Shown: positions 25,901 to 40,065, numbered from the stretch's first letter. The stretch is DNA of 64,000 nt from Typhlomys cinereus (GCA_023101885.1 JALPQD010000623.1:217208-281207); one strand, 5' to 3'. Made by a program: numbers and translations. Notes: a model not told the origin generated them from the letters alone.

Positions 25901-27367
25901 ATGTCACAGAGAGTTTGTGATGTCACAGTGAGGCTGGGGACCCAGTGTGGCTCTGAGGTTACAGCGAGGCTCTGATGACACAATGATGTTGTGATGTCAC
26001 TGGAGAGGTTTTTATGGCAGAGTGAGGCTCTGTTGTCACAGTGCAGCTGTGAGGTCAGTGATTAGGCTTTGATTTCAGAAGTGTGACTTATGTGAGTGAT
26101 GAGCCTGAGATGTTGCATTGACGGTGTGATAAAACTGGTGAGGCTGTGATACCACAGTGATCTTATGATGTCACCATGAGGCTGTGGTGGCACTGGTAAG
26201 GCTGTAATATCATGATGGGTCTGTCCTATCAGTGGGGAGGCTGTTATGTCACAGGCTGTGCTGGCATAGTGTGGCTGTGATGTCACAGTGTGGCTGTGAT
26301 GACATTAATGACTGTGCTTTCTCAGGGAGACTATGTCATTTGTGACACAGTTTTGTCACAAGTTAAGCTCCAATGTCACAGTGAGGCTATGATGTCAGAG
26401 GTGAAGCTTTATATCACAGTAATGCTTTGATGGCAAGATATGGGTGTGATGTCACGATGAGGATGTGATGGCACTGTCAGATTTTAATGTTACAGTGAAG
26501 CTGTGAAAACACAATGTGGCTATGATGTCACAGTGAGGTTTTGATGACACAGTGATGTGATATGACTGGAAAGGTTTGGATGGCACAGTGAGATATGATG
26601 TTAGTGTTGAGGCTGATGTCACATTGAAGCTGTGATGTCACTGTGAAGGTTGTATGTCACTGTGGGCTGTCATGTCACCATGAGGTGATGTCACTCTGAA
26701 GCTGTGATATCACCATGAGGCTGTGTTGTCAGTTGCAAGACTGATGCCACATGAGGCTATGTGGTAGCAGGTGAGCCTGTGGTGTCAGTGGGTAGACTAT
26801 GAGGTCACTGTGAGACTGTGATGTCAAAGTGCAGCTGTGAAATCACTGGTTAAGTTTTGTTTTCAGAAGTGAGACTGATGTGAGTGATGAGACTGAGATG
26901 TCACATTGATGATGTGGTATAACTGGTGAGGCTGTGATGCCACAATGAGGTTATGATGTCACCATGAGGTTGTGGTGTCCCTGGTGAGGCTGTAATATCA
27001 TGGTGAGCCTGTCATATCGGTAGTGAGGCTGTCATGTCACAGTGAAGCTGTGTTGGCACAATGTGGCTGTGATATCACAGTGAGGTTGTGATCTCACAGT
27101 GTGGTTATGATGTGAGTAGGGACTATGCTTTCATAGGGAGACTATGTCAATGGTGAGATTGTATAGTCACTGTGAAGCTCTAATGTCACAGTGAGTTTAT
27201 TGTGTCAAACTTAGGTTGTGATGTCACAGTGAGGCTGTGATGGCAGAGGTGAAGGTTTATGTCACAGTGATGTTTTGATGGCATGGTATGACTGTGATAT
27301 CACAATGAGGCTGTGATATTACTGTGAGGTTTTGTTGTTACTGGGGAAGGTGTGATGTCACAGTGAG
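16951..27367 (+). repeat. Satellite array, block 2
   Basis: Plus-oriented monomers without a foreign insert. Markers: cttggatttcacag near 18435 and 20533; ctatgctttcaca at 18850 and related forms near 24518, 26306 and 27122; ctgactaatgtc forms near 20190, 21259, 21961, 22899 and 24838. The distance from the first to the second marker is about 1.34 kb here (18850 to 20190), close to that in the 50.7-52.1 kb segment. A 39-bp duplication lies at about 19746-19823. No gene is seen. Confidence 0.93.
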
Positions 27368-28604
27368 TGTAACAGTTACTCCTAACTCTTGCTGTGAGAG
27401 AGTACCCAAAGTCAAGTAACTTAAGGGAGAAAGATTTATTCAGCTTATGGTTCCAGAGGGTTACAGTCTCTCAAAGCAGAAGTGGTATGGTTGGCTGGCC
27501 AAAGCTAGAGAAGTCTAGGTCACCTCAGACATCTTGGAAACTGAGAGCTGCAGTCTGTTTGCTACAAAAAGAGAATTCTCCTAGAGGTAGGGAGGGACTA
27601 ATCCACCTCAAGGCCCACCCCTTGTGACTGACTTCCTCCAGCAAGGCTCCACTTCTCAAGATGTCATGACCTTGCTAAACACATGAGACTGGGGTACACA
27701 TTTCAAACCATGACACTCCACCCCTGATCCCCACAGCCTCATTGCTATCTCATTATACAAACCATACTCAGTCCAACTTTAAAAGTCTTCATAGATTACA
27801 TTAGTATTCCCAACACAGTCCAGAAGTCCAAAGTCCAAAGCCTTCTGTAAAACCAAAATACAAGTTACTTTCTTCCAACATACAATGGCACGGAATAAAC
27901 ATTCCCATTCCAAAAGGAAGGAATGGTCCATAACATGACCAAAAACCAGCAGGACAAATCCAAATCTTGTAGCTTCAAGTCCAACATGTGAGCCTCTTGT
28001 TGAAATTATCACAGTTCCAAAGGGCTTTGGTTCCACCTCTCCAATGCAGCTGGCCGTAGAATACATTGCTTTCTTGAGTTGACTCTTCCCAGGACTTACA
28101 GCTATCTGTGGTAGGTGTCCCACGTTGTCTCTGGAATCTCTAACATCTTTATTTCTCAGTGGCAAACCAGATTTTAACTCTACAGCACAAACTGCCCTTT
28201 TTGGGCCTCTAAACTGCAGACTTTCTGCTATGCTGCCTGGCTTCCATCATTTTTCGAAGGACTCCACCATCTCCTCCCTCTTGCATCCTTGATACCTCTA
28301 AAACCAGAACCATGTGGACAACTTTCCAAGTCTGGCCCCCTTAAATCACAGCTGATTCCACTTCTCTATGCTGACATTGTGGAAAAGCTCTTTCACACCT
28401 GGACAGTTTTATAGAAGAGGATCCTTGCTTTGGAATTCCACCCTTTAGCTCATTTTTTCTAAAAGGATTTGCATTCTTATGGGTGGGGGCCTTCTCTGAG
28501 GATGTTGCCCTCAAAATAGGGACTTTCCTAGTATCCAAATTGAGAGCAGGCTTTGATTTACAAGTGGAGCTAATCTCTTTAACAGCCATTTTGTTAACAT
28601 CACA
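27368..28604 (-). mobile_element. LTR-type retroelement remnant, family unassigned
   Basis: A 1.2-kb unique block interrupts the satellite. On the minus strand it starts TGTGATGTTAACAAAATGG, carries a CTGAATAAATC polyadenylation-type signal about 90 bases before its end, and finishes AACTGTTACA, so it has LTR-like TG...CA ends. A GTGAG duplication is possible (27363-27367 and 28605-28609), but the satellite itself could supply it, and an end at 28599 is also possible. The 128-codon frame at 27779-28165 shows no recognised domain. The start resembles the ERVL-type LTRs here, so a MaLR/ERVL relative is possible. Confidence 0.55.
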
Positions 28605-31600
28605 GTGAGGATATGGTTTCAGTGGTTAGGCTGTGATATCAGAATGAGGTTGATGAGGATATGATGTCACAGTGAGGATGGTATGTCACTGGTGAGGCTG
28701 TGATGCCACAGTGAGACTTTGATGTAACCCTGTGGTTGTGGTGACACTGTGAGCCCATGATGTCACAGGGAGATGGTGATGTCCCGGTGGAGGTTGTGAG
28801 GTCACAGTGAGGCTGTAATGTCAGTGGTAAGGCTAGTGTCACAGTGAGGCTATGATGTCAGTGGTAATGCTGTGATGTTACATTGAGGCTGTGATGTCAT
28901 ACTGAGGCTATGTCAGGGTGTGTATGTTATGTCACCATGAGGCTATTATGTTAGTGGCAAGGCTGATGTCACAGTGAGTTTGTGATGTCACAGTGAGGTG
29001 GTGAAGGTACTGTCAGGTTGTAATGTCACAGTGAGGCTGTGAGAAAACATTGTGGGTATGATGTCACAGTGATGCTCTGACAACACAGTGATGTGATGTC
29101 ACTGAAGAGATTTTGATGGCACAGCGAGGCTGTGATGTTAGTGGTAGTGCTGATGTCATGAGGCTGTGATGTCATTGGTGAAGGCGTGATGTCACAATAA
29201 GGCTGGAATGTCAGTGGTGACAAAGATATCATATTGAGTCTATGATGTCACTGGTTAGGCTATGATGTCAATGGTGAACCTACTACGTGTCAATGACTGA
29301 CACTATTGAGGCTGTGATGTAAAAGCTGTGCTGTCCTTGGCGTGGCAGTGATGTCAGTTTTCTGACTAATGTCAGTGGTGATGCTGATGTCACAGGCAAG
29401 GCTGTGCTGTCACTGGTGAGGCCATGATATCAGACTGAGTCTATGATGTTGATGGTAAGACTAATGCCATAATGAGGCTAAAATGTAACAGATGAACATG
29501 TGTTGTCAGTGGGAAGGCTATTCGGTCATAGTTAGCCTTTGATGCCACAGTGAGGCTTTCATGTCACCATGTGGCTGTGGTTTCACCATGAGCCCGTGAT
29601 TTCAGAGGGAGTTCGTGATGTCTCAGTGGAGGCTGTGATGTCACACTGAGACTGGGATGTCAGTTTCAAGGCTGATGTCACAGTTAGGCTATGATGTCAA
29701 TGGTGATGCTGTGATATCACAGTGAGGCGGTGACATCACGTTCAAGTTGTAATGTCACAGTGAGGCTGTGAGGATATATTGTAGCTGTGATGTCACATTG
29801 CAGCTGTGAGTTCAGAGGTTAGGCTGATATTTCAGAAGTTACATTTATGTGAGAGATGAGGCAGAGATGTCATATGGACAATGTGATATAACTGGTGAAG
29901 CTCTGATGCCACAGTGAGGTTATTATGTCACCATGAAGCTGTGGTGTCAGTGGTGAGGCTGTGATGTCACATTGAGGTTGTGAAGTCAGAGTGAGGTTGT
30001 AAAGTTAGAGTGAGGTTATGATATCAGTGGTGATAGATTGTGACATCACAAATTGGCTGAAATTTCTGTAGTTAGACTTTGATGTAAGAAGTGAGTCAGA
30101 TGTCAGTGATGAGGCTGGGATGTTACTGGAGAGGCTGTGATGCCACAGCAAGGTTGTGGTGTTACTGTTGAGGCTGTAATGTGACCGTGAGCCTGAGATG
30201 TCAGTGATGAGGCTGTGTTGTCATACGAGGCTAGGAAGGATGTACCTGGTGTCACTGATGCTATGATTTCAGAGTTTAGCCTGTTTAGGTTGTGATGTCA
30301 GAGGTGGAGCTGTGATGTTACAGTAAGGCTGTGATGACAGAAATGAATATATATTGCCACAGTGAGGCCGTGATATTACTGTGAAGCTGGCATGTCACTG
30401 TGAGGTTCTGTGACATCACATAGAGGTTGTGATATCACAGTGAGGCTGTGAGGTCACTGTGGAGGATGCAATGTTCATGGCAAGGCTGAATTCACCATGA
30501 GGCTATGATGTAACATATGAGTTTATGATGTTAAAAATTCAGCCTGTGAGGTCACATTGAGGGTGTGAAGACACTGTGAGGCTGAGATGTCTGTGGGAGG
30601 AATGATGACAGAGCGAGACAGTGATGTAATATGTGAGGCTGTGGTGTCACTGTTTATGATGTCAAAGGCTATTATGGCATGACTGAGGCTGTCACATCAC
30701 TGTGAGTCTCTGCTATCTGTGGTGAGGCTGTAGTATCATAGTAAGGCAAGGTAAGATACCAGTGTTGAGACTGTGATTTACAATTTGGCTATGATGTAAG
30801 AGTTAGGCTGTGATATCACCATGAAACTGTGATGTCACAGTGAGGCGCTCATGTCACAGTACAGCTGTGAGTTTTGTGGTTAGGCTGTGATTTCCGAAAT
30901 GAGATTGATATGACAGATGAGGCTGAGATGTCGCATATGCAGTGTCGCATATTGATGATGTGATATAATTGGTGATGCTATGATGCCACAGGGAGTTTAT
31001 GGTATCATCATGAGGCTGTTGTGTCACTAATGGGGTGGTAATATAACAGTGAGCCTGTCATATCAGTGGTGAGGTTGTGATGTCACAGTGAGGCTGTGAT
31101 GTCACTGGGAAGACTGATGTCACATTGAAGCTACAATGTAACAGGTGAGCCTGTGGTGTCAGTATAGTCACAGTGCAGGCTGTGAGGACACTTTGAGGCT
31201 GTGATGTCCCAGTGAGGCTCTGATGTCAGGTCTGATTCTATGAGATGTCAGTGAGGCTGTGACCTGAAGGGTGATGCTTTCACAGTGAGGTAAGGATGCC
31301 AGTAGTGAAGCTGTGCACTCACACTGAGGCTGTGATGTCAGAGAAGAGGCTATGAAGTTACCATGAGATTGTGATATCAGTGGGGCGAGACTATGACATC
31401 ACAGTGAGGGTGTGATTTCAGTGGTTAGGCTGTGATAGAATGAGTCAGATGTTGCTGATGAGGGTATGATGTCACAGTAAGGCTGGCATGAAACTGCTGA
31501 GGCTGTAATGCCATATGTGGCTTTGATGTCACCATGTGTCTACATTGTGATTGTGAGCCTATGTTGTCACAGGAAGTTGTTGATGTTGTGGTGGAGGCTA

Positions 31601-33424
31601 CTGTGAATGATGAGGGTATGATATCACAGTGAGGCTGGCATGTCACTGGTGAGGCTGTGATACCACCTTGAGCCTTTGATGTCACCGTGTGTCTGTGGTG
31701 TCTCTGTGAGCTCATGATGTCACAGGGAGTGGGTAATGTCATGGTGGGGGCTGTGAGGTTACAGTGAGACTGTGATGTCAGCGGCAAGGCTGATGTCACA
31801 GTGAGGCTATAATGTCAGTGGCAAAGCTGATTTCACAGTGAAGGTATGATGTAACATGTGAGTCTATGATGTAACAGGTTAGACTGTGAGGTCACAGTGC
31901 GAATGTGAGGTCACTGTGAGGCTGTGATATCTGTGGGAAGATTGTTATCACAATGAGTTTGGGATGTAAAATGTGAAGCTGTGGTGTCACAGTTTATGAT
32001 ATCAAAGGCTCTGATGTCACTACTGAGGCTGTCACATCATTGTGAGCCTGTGCTAACAGTGGTGAAGCTGTAGAGTCCTAGTATGCCTTGGTAGGACACC
32101 AATGGTGAGGCTGTGATGTCACAATGAAGCTGTGATGTCTCAGTGCAGCAGTGAACTCAGTGGTTAGGCTGTGATTTCAGAGGTGAGACTAATGTGAGAT
32201 GTTGCATTGATGATGTGATATAACTTGTGAGGCTGTGATGCCATAGTGAGGTTATGATGTCACCCTGAGGCTGTGGTGACCTGATGGGGCTGTGATATCA
32301 CGGTGAGCCTGTCATATCAGTGGTGAGGCTGTGATGTCACAGTGAGAATGTGCTGGCACATTGTGGCTGTGATGTCACAGTGAAATTGTGATATAGTAGT
32401 GACTGTGCTTTCACAGGGAGATTATGTCATTAGTGAAGCTGTATTGTCACTGGTGAGGCTCTAATGTCACAGTGGGTTAATTGTTGCAAAGCGAGGCTGT
32501 GATGTCACAATGAGTTTATGATGTGAGACGTGAAGCTTTATGTCACAGTGATGCTTTGAAAACATGGTATGATTGTGAGGTCACATTGAGGCTGTAATGT
32601 CATAATGAGCATGTGATGCCATGGAGAAGGTTTGATGTCACAGTGATGTTGTGATGTCAATAACAGGACACTGTTATGTCACTGAGACACTATCATGTTT
32701 CAGTGAACCTTCGAGGTCAGTGGTAAGGCTCTTGTGTTACAGTGAGTCTAGGTAGGATGTCAGTGATGAGGGTGTGATGTTGCATTGAGGTTATGATTTC
32801 AGACGTGAGCCTGTGATTTCATAGTGAGGTTATGATGAAAAAGTAAGGATATAACCTCCGAGGTGAGGCTGTATGTAGTCACCAGTAATGCCGTGATATC
32901 ACAGTGAAGCTCGATATCAGTGGATGGAGACTATGCTGTGATGTCACAGTGAGGCTATCTCTGAAGTGTGCCTGTGATGTCATCATGAGGATATTATGTC
33001 AGTGGCAAGGCTGATGTCACAGTGAGTTTTTTATGTCAAAGTGAGGCTGTCATGTCAGAGATGAAGGTGTGATGTCACAGTGAGGCCGTGATGTCACTGT
33101 TAGGTTGCAATATCACAGTGAGGCTGTTAAGACACATTGTGGCTATGATGGCACAGTGAGTCTCTGATGACACAGTGATATGATGTCACTGGAGAGGTTT
33201 CGATGGCACTGTGAGGCTATAATGTTAGTGGTGAGGCTGATGTCACAATGAGGCTGTGATGTCACTGGTGATGATGTGATAAGGCTGGAATCTCAGTGAT
33301 GAGAAAGATGTCATAGTGGGACTATGATGTTACTAGTGAGGCTATGATTTCAGTGGTGAACCTATTACATGACAGTGACACTGGTGAGGCTGTGTTGTCA
33401 AAGGCTGTGTTTTCACTGCTGTAG
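28605..33424 (+). repeat. Satellite array, block 3
   Basis: Plus-oriented monomers. Markers: ctgactaatgtcag near 29362, ctgtgctttcacag near 32405, gtcaataacaggac near 32657. The distance between the first two (about 3.0 kb) gives the longer part of the higher-order order. No gene is seen. Confidence 0.92.
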
Positions 33425-33850
33425 TGTTGGGCCTGCCCAGGAATAATGGTCTGGGAGGGAGTGAGCAGGGTGTGACTTAGCACATAGGACCAAAGATGGC
33501 ACTAGGAGCTAGTGTGCTGGGTGTAACCCTATTTTTATTATAGAGAGCCCTAATTGACTCATAGGAGCTGACATAGATTTATGTTTAGTCTGACCTATGT
33601 AGCGTGCATGCTTTGCTAATCATTAAAGTAACTGGTTGCCCATTTTGCACTCTGCAGTCTGCTGCCTATATATAAACTGTTTCATTGCCCCCAATAAATT
33701 AAGTCTTGCCTCGACAAGCTCCCTGCTGTGTCTGGAGTCCCCTGGATTTGAGTGAGGGCCTGGAGAACCTGCAGCTTGTTTGTCTTTCTCCGCCCTGATG
33801 GTCTGGAGTCATCACAGTGTGTGTATGTGCATGGGAAAACCAGCCCCACA
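33425..33850 (+). mobile_element. Solo LTR
   Basis: 426 bp from TGTTGGGCC to CCCCACA, with a TATATATAAAC TATA box near 33667 and a CAATAAATTAAG polyadenylation signal near 33691, in the order of an LTR promoter and R region. Flanking satellite (ctgtag on the left, gtgtgg on the right) fits a 6-bp duplication with two changes, and the flanks rejoin into the phrase seen at 63525-63540. It differs from the other LTR families here. No internal sequence remains, as after LTR-LTR recombination. Confidence 0.75.
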
Positions 33851-36800
33851 GTGTGGCAATGGTGTCAGTGTTCTGACTAATGTCCATGGTCATGCTGATG
33901 TCACATGTGAGGTTGTGCTCTCACTGATGAGGCCATGATGTCACACTGAGGCTGTGATGTCCCTGTTAAGGTTGGATGTCACTGTGACATCAGCGTCCAT
34001 GTTGTGATGTCAGTGGCAAGACTAATGTCACAATGTGTAACAGGTGTACCTGTTTTGTCAGTGGGAATGTTGCGAAGTCACTGTGAGTCCGTGATGTAAC
34101 AGTGAGGCAATGAGGTCAGGGCTGATTCTATGAGATGTCAGTGAGGCTGTGACATCAGCAGTGATGCTTGGAATTCACAGTAAGGTTAAGATGTCAGTGG
34201 CGAGGCTGTTTAGTCACACTGAGGCTGTGATGTGAGAGGAGAGGCTGTGATGTCACTGTGAGCCTGTCATATCAGTGGTGACACTGTGGTGTCATAGTGA
34301 GTCTAGGTAGCATGTCAGTCATGAGAGTGTGAGGTCACATTGAGGTGATAATTCCAGAGGTGAGCCTGTGATGTCATAGTGAGGCTGCGCTGAAACAGTG
34401 AGGCAATAATGTCAGAGTAGATGCTGTGATGTCACATCTGGGCAATGATTCAGAGGAGAGCTTGTCATGTCACAGTGAGGCTATGATGTCATAGTAAGGC
34501 TATAACTTCAGAGGTGAGGCTGTGATGTCTCAGTGAGTCTGTGTTGTCACCAGTGATGTTCTGATATCACAGTGAGGCTCAGATATCAGTGAAGTGAGAC
34601 TAACATCACAGTGAGGGTGTGATTTCAGTGGTTAGGTTGTGATACCAGAATGAGTCTGATGTGAGTGATGAGTGTATAATGTCACAGTGTGTTTGCCATG
34701 TCATTGGTGAGGTGTGATTCCACTTGTGAGGTTTTGATGTTACAGTATGGTTGTGATGTCACTTTGAGCCCGTGATATCACAGAAAGTTGGTGATGTCAC
34801 GGTGAAGGCTGTGAGATCACAGTGAGACTGTGATGTCAGTGGCAAGGATGATGTCTCAGTGAGGCTATGATGTCAGTGGTGATACTGTGATGGCACAATG
34901 AGACTGTGATGTCACTGGTGAAGGTGTGATGTCACTGGTGAAGGTGTGATGTCACTGGTGAAGGTGTGATGTCACAATAAGGCAGTAATGTCAGTGGTTA
35001 GAAAGATGTCATAGTGAGTGTATGATGTCACTTTTGAGGCTATGATGTCAGAGGTGAATATCTACTTGACAGTAATGCATTGATTTCACGTTACAGCTGT
35101 GAAGTCACTATGAGATTGTGATGTCACTGGAGAAGTTATGATGTCACAGTGAGTTTGTGATGTCACATTGAGGCTGTGAGGACACAGTGTGCCTATGATG
35201 TCACAGTGAGCCTGAGATGCAATAGTGAGGTTATGATGAAACCATGAGGGTATAATGTCACTGGTGAGGCGCTAATATCATGGTAAGCCTGTCATATAAG
35301 TTGTGAGTCACACTAATGTCAGAAAAGAGGCTGTGAGGTCACTGGGAGGCTGTCATATCAATGGTAAGGCTGTGATGTTACAGTGAGGCTGTGCTGGGAC
35401 ATTGTGGCTGTGATATCACAGTGATGTTGTGATGTCACAGTGAGATTGTGATGTCAGTAGTGACTGTGCTTTCACAAGGAGACTGCCATATTTAAGGCTG
35501 TATTGTCACAGTGAGTTTATTGTGTCAAACTGAGGCTTCAATGTCACAGTGAGGCTGTGAAGTCACATTCAGGCTGTGATATCACAGTGAGGGTATGTCA
35601 CAATATGTATGTGATGTCAGTGGTAATGCTGTGAAGTTACATTGAGAATGTGATATCACAGTGAGGTTATGTAAGAAGTTTGTATGTGATGTCACAATGA
35701 GGCTATTATGTCAGTTGCAAGGCTAATGTCACAGTGAGTTTGTGATGTCTCAGTGAGGTTATGATGTCAGTGGTGATACTGTAATGTCACATTGAGGCTT
35801 TTATGACAAAATGAGGGTGGGATATTACTGTTGAGGCTGTAATGCCACAGGATTGCTGTGATGTCACTGTTGAGACTGTCATGTGATTGAAAGCCTGAGA
35901 TGTCAGTAATGAGGCTAGGTGTCATAGTGAGGCTAGATAAGATGTCCTTGGTGTCACTGATGTTATGATATCAGATGTTAGCCTGTTGTATCACAGTGAG
36001 GCTGTGATGCCAAAGGTGAGACTGTGATGTCACAGTGAAGGTTTGATGTCACATTCAGCCTGTGATATCACAGTGAGGCTACGTTAGAGGTGTGTATGTA
36101 ATGTTACAATGAGGCTATTATCTCAGTGGCAAGGCTGATGTCACAGAGAGGTTGTGATGTCATGGTGAGGCTGTCATGTCACAATGAGTATATAACCATA
36201 GAGATGAAGCTGTGATGTGAGTGGACATCAGTGGTTAGGTTGTAATACCAAAATGAGACTGATGTGAGTGATGAGGTTATGATGTCACAATGAGGCTGCC
36301 ATGTCACTGATGAGGCTGAGATGCCACTGTGTGACTTTGATGTCACCGTGTGTCTGTTGTGTCACAGTGAGCCCATGATGTCACAGGGATGTCACAGTGG
36401 CAGCTGTGAGGTCACAGTAAACTGTGATGTCACTGGTAAGGCCTTTGTCACCCTGAGGCTGTGATGTCACCCTGAGGCTATATCAGAGATGTGTATGTGA
36501 TGTCACCATGAGTCTATTATGTCAGTGACAAGGCTGATGTCACAATGAGTTTGTTATTTCATAGTGAGGCTGTGATATCACTGTCAGGTTGTAATGTTAC
36601 ACTGAGGATACAGTGTGGCTATGATGTCACAGTGAGGCTCTGATGACACAGTGATGTTGTGATGTCACTGGAGAGGTCTGGATGACACAGTGAGGCTGTA
36701 GTGTCAGTGGTGAGAAAGATGTCTTGATGAGTCTGATTTCAGTGTTGAACCTATTATTTGACAGTGATGTCACTGCTTAGGCTGTCACATAAATGTGAGT

Positions 36801-39800
36801 CTGTGTTATCTCTGGAGAGGATGTGATGTCACAATGTGGCTGTCATGTCACCATGAAGCTATGATGTGAGAGTGAGGCTATGATGTCACAGTTAGACTTT
36901 GAGGTCACAGTGCAGCTGTGAGGTCAGTGGTTAGACTGTGATTTCATAAGTGAGACTGCTGTGAGAGATGAGGTTGAGGTATCATATTGACAATATGACA
37001 TAACTGGAGAAGCTGTGAGGTTATGATGGCACCATGAGGTTGTGGTGCCCCTGGTGAAGCTGTAATATCACGGTGAGCCTGTACTATCAGTGGCGAGCCT
37101 GTGATGTCATAGAGAAGCTGTGCTGGTACAGTGTGGCTGTGATGTCACAATGAGGCTGTGATGTCACTGGTGAAGCTGTGATATCAGTGTTCTGACTAAT
37201 TTCAGTGGCGACACTGATGTCACAGGGGAGGCTGTGCTTCCAATGATGAGGCCATGATGATCTGAGGCTATGATGTCACTGTGAAGGTTGTATGTCACTG
37301 TGGGCTGTAATTTCACTATGAGGTGATATCACTCTGAAAGCTGTGATGTCACAGAGACTGTGATGTCAGTGGTAAGACTGATATCACAATGATGCTATGA
37401 TGTAATAGGTTAGCCTGTGGTATCAGTGGGCAGGTTGTGAGGTCACTGTGAGGCTGTGATGTAGTACTGAGGCTCTGATGTCAGGTTTGATTCTATGAGA
37501 TGTAAGTGAGTTTGTGCAGTCACACTGAGGTGGTGGTGTCAGAGGAGAGACTGTGATGGCACTGTGAGGCTGTGATGTTACCCTGAGGTTGTGATATCAC
37601 AGTGAGGCTGTGATATCAGTGATGGTAGACTATAACATCACAGTTCGGTTGAGATTTCATTGTTTAGGACGTGATGTCAGAAGTGAGGCTGATGTCAGTA
37701 ATTAGGCTGGCATGTCACAGTAAGGCTGGGATGTTACTGGCAAGGCAGTGGTGTCACTGTTGAGGCTGTCATGTGACCATGAGCCTGAGATGTCAGTGAT
37801 GAGGCTGTGGTGTCATAGTGATACCAAGCAGGATGTCCGTGGTATCACTTACACTATGATTTCAGAGTTTAGCCTCTTTTGTCACAGTGAGGCTGAAATG
37901 TCACAGTGAGGCTATGATATCTGAAATGAGACTATAATGCCACAGTGAGAATGTGATACCATTGTGAAGCCGTGATGTTACCATGAGGCTGTGACATCAC
38001 AGAAAGGTTGTGATCTCACAGTGAGGTTATAATGTCACCATGAGGTTGTGATTCCCTCGTGATGTTCTGATATCACAGTGAGCTTTTCCCATGAATGGTT
38101 AGGCTGTGATGTCACAGTGCGGTTGTGATGTCACAATTAGGTTGTGATCTTAGTAGTGACTACGCTTTCATAGGAAGACCATGTCATTTCTGAGGCTATA
38201 TTTTCACTGTTGAGTTTCCAATGTCACTGTGAGTTTATTTTGTCAAACTGAGGTTCTGATATCACAGTGGGGCTATGATGTCAGAGGTGAAGCATTATAT
38301 CACAGTGATGATTTCATGGCACAGAATGGTTGTGATGTCACAATGACTCTGTGATGTTAGTGTGAGGATATGATGTCACTTGGGAAGTTGTGATGTCAAA
38401 GTGAGTTTGTGGTGTCGAGATCAACACTGTGGTGTTGCAATGAGGCTGTCATGTTTCAGTGAGCCTGGAGGTCAGTGGTGAGGCTGTGGTGTCATAGTGA
38501 GGCTAGGAAGGATGTCAGTGATGAGGATGTGATGCCGCATCGAGGCTGTGATTTCACAGGTGATCCTGTGATGTTATAGTGAAGCTGTAATGAAACGTGA
38601 GGCTGTAACATCAGACTCGATGGTGTGATGTCACAGTTGGGCAATGATTTCAGAAGTGACCCTCTGATGTCATAGTGAGGCTGTCATAGCACAGTGAGGC
38701 TACAATCACAGAAGTGAGGCTGTGGACTCAGAAAGAGGCTGTGTTGTCACCAGTGATGCCATGATATTGCAGCGAGGCTGAGATGTCAGTGGAGCATTGT
38801 GAATATGACATCAGTGAGAATGTGATTTCAGTGGTTTAAGCTGTGATATCAGAATGAAGATGGTATGAATGATAAGGGTATGATGTCACTGTGAGGCTGG
38901 AATGTTACTGGTGAGGCTGTGATGCCACCATGAGGATTTAATGTCACTGTGTGGCTGTAATGACATTGTGAAACCATGATGTCACAGGGAGATGCTGATG
39001 TCACGGTAGAGTCTGTGAGGTCACAGTGAGACTGTGATGTTAGTGGCAAGTCTGCTGTCAGAATGAGGCTGTGATGTCATTAGTGATGCAGTGTCATATT
39101 GAGGCTGTGATGTCACAGTGAGGATATGTCAGAGGAGTGTTTATGATATCATCATGAGGCTATTATGTCAGTGGCAAGGCTGATATCACAGTGAGACGGT
39201 GATATCAATGTCAGGTTGTAATGTTACAGTGAGGTTGAGAGGCCACAGTGTGGCTATAATGTCATAGTGAGGCTCTGATGAAAGTGTGATGTTTTGATGT
39301 CACGAGAGAAGTTTTGATGGCACAGTGAGCCTGTGATATTAGGGGTGAGGCTGATGTCATAATGAGCCTATTATGTCACTGGTGAAGGTTTGATATCACA
39401 ATAAGGTAGGAATGTCCGTGGTAAGAAAGATGTCATAGTGAGTCTATGGTGTCACTTGTGATTCTATGATGTCAGTGGTGAACCTACTATGTGACCATGA
39501 CACTGGTGTGGCTATGATGTCAAAGGCTGTGTTGTCACTGATGAGGCAGTGATTTTAGTATTCTGACTAATAACAGTGGCAACGCTGATGTCACAGGTGA
39601 GGATATGCTATCACTGGTAAGGCAATGTCACACTGAGGTTGTGATGTCACTGTGAAGGTTGTATGTTACTGTGGGCTATCATGTCACCATGAGGTGATAT
39701 CACTATGGAAGCTGTGATGTCACAGTGAGGCTGTAATATCAGTGGCAAGAATGATGTCACAATGAGGCTATGATGGAACAGGTAAGAATCTGGTGTCAGT

Positions 39801-40065
39801 GGGCATGTTGTGAGATCACTATGAGATTGTGATGTCGCATTTAGGCTCTGATATTATATCATAGGGCTGATTCTATGATTTTTAGTGAGACTTTGGGGTC
39901 AGGGGTGATGCTTGGATTTCTCAGTGAGATTAGGACATCAGTGGTGAGGATGTGCAGTCAAACTGAGGCTGTGATGTCAGAGGAGAGGCTTGATGTCACT
40001 GTGGGGGCAGTCATGTTACTGTGAGGTTGTGATATCACAGTGAGGCTGTAATATCAGTGGTGATA
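33851..40065 (+). repeat. Satellite array, block 4
   Basis: Plus-oriented monomers. Markers: ctgactaatgtc near 33861, 37193 and 39561; ctgtgctttcacaa near 35463; ctacgctttcatag near 38159; cttggaattcacag near 34166; cttggatttctcag near 39911. The marker interval 38160-39561 is about 1.4 kb. It ends at the target site of ERV-2. No gene is seen. Confidence 0.93.
34906..34965 (+). repeat. Three identical 20-bp monomers in a row
   Basis: The unit TGTGATGTCACTGGTGAAGG occurs three times without a difference, followed by a partial fourth. Elsewhere adjacent monomers nearly always differ, so this is a recent local expansion. Confidence 0.9.

Noticed and set aside
27779..28165. 128-codon frame as a host gene
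   Set aside because: It lies wholly inside the LTR-type block, has no recognised motif, and no splice or promoter context supports it.
31425..31799. Open frame of 124 codons on the minus strand of the satellite, and many like it
   Set aside because: All consist of CDITASP/LTSQPH-type repeats made by the 19-mer read in a stop-poor strand. The frames begin and end at random monomer changes and carry no domain.
33699..33893. Minus-strand frame across the solo LTR
   Set aside because: It runs from satellite into the LTR and is a chance frame.
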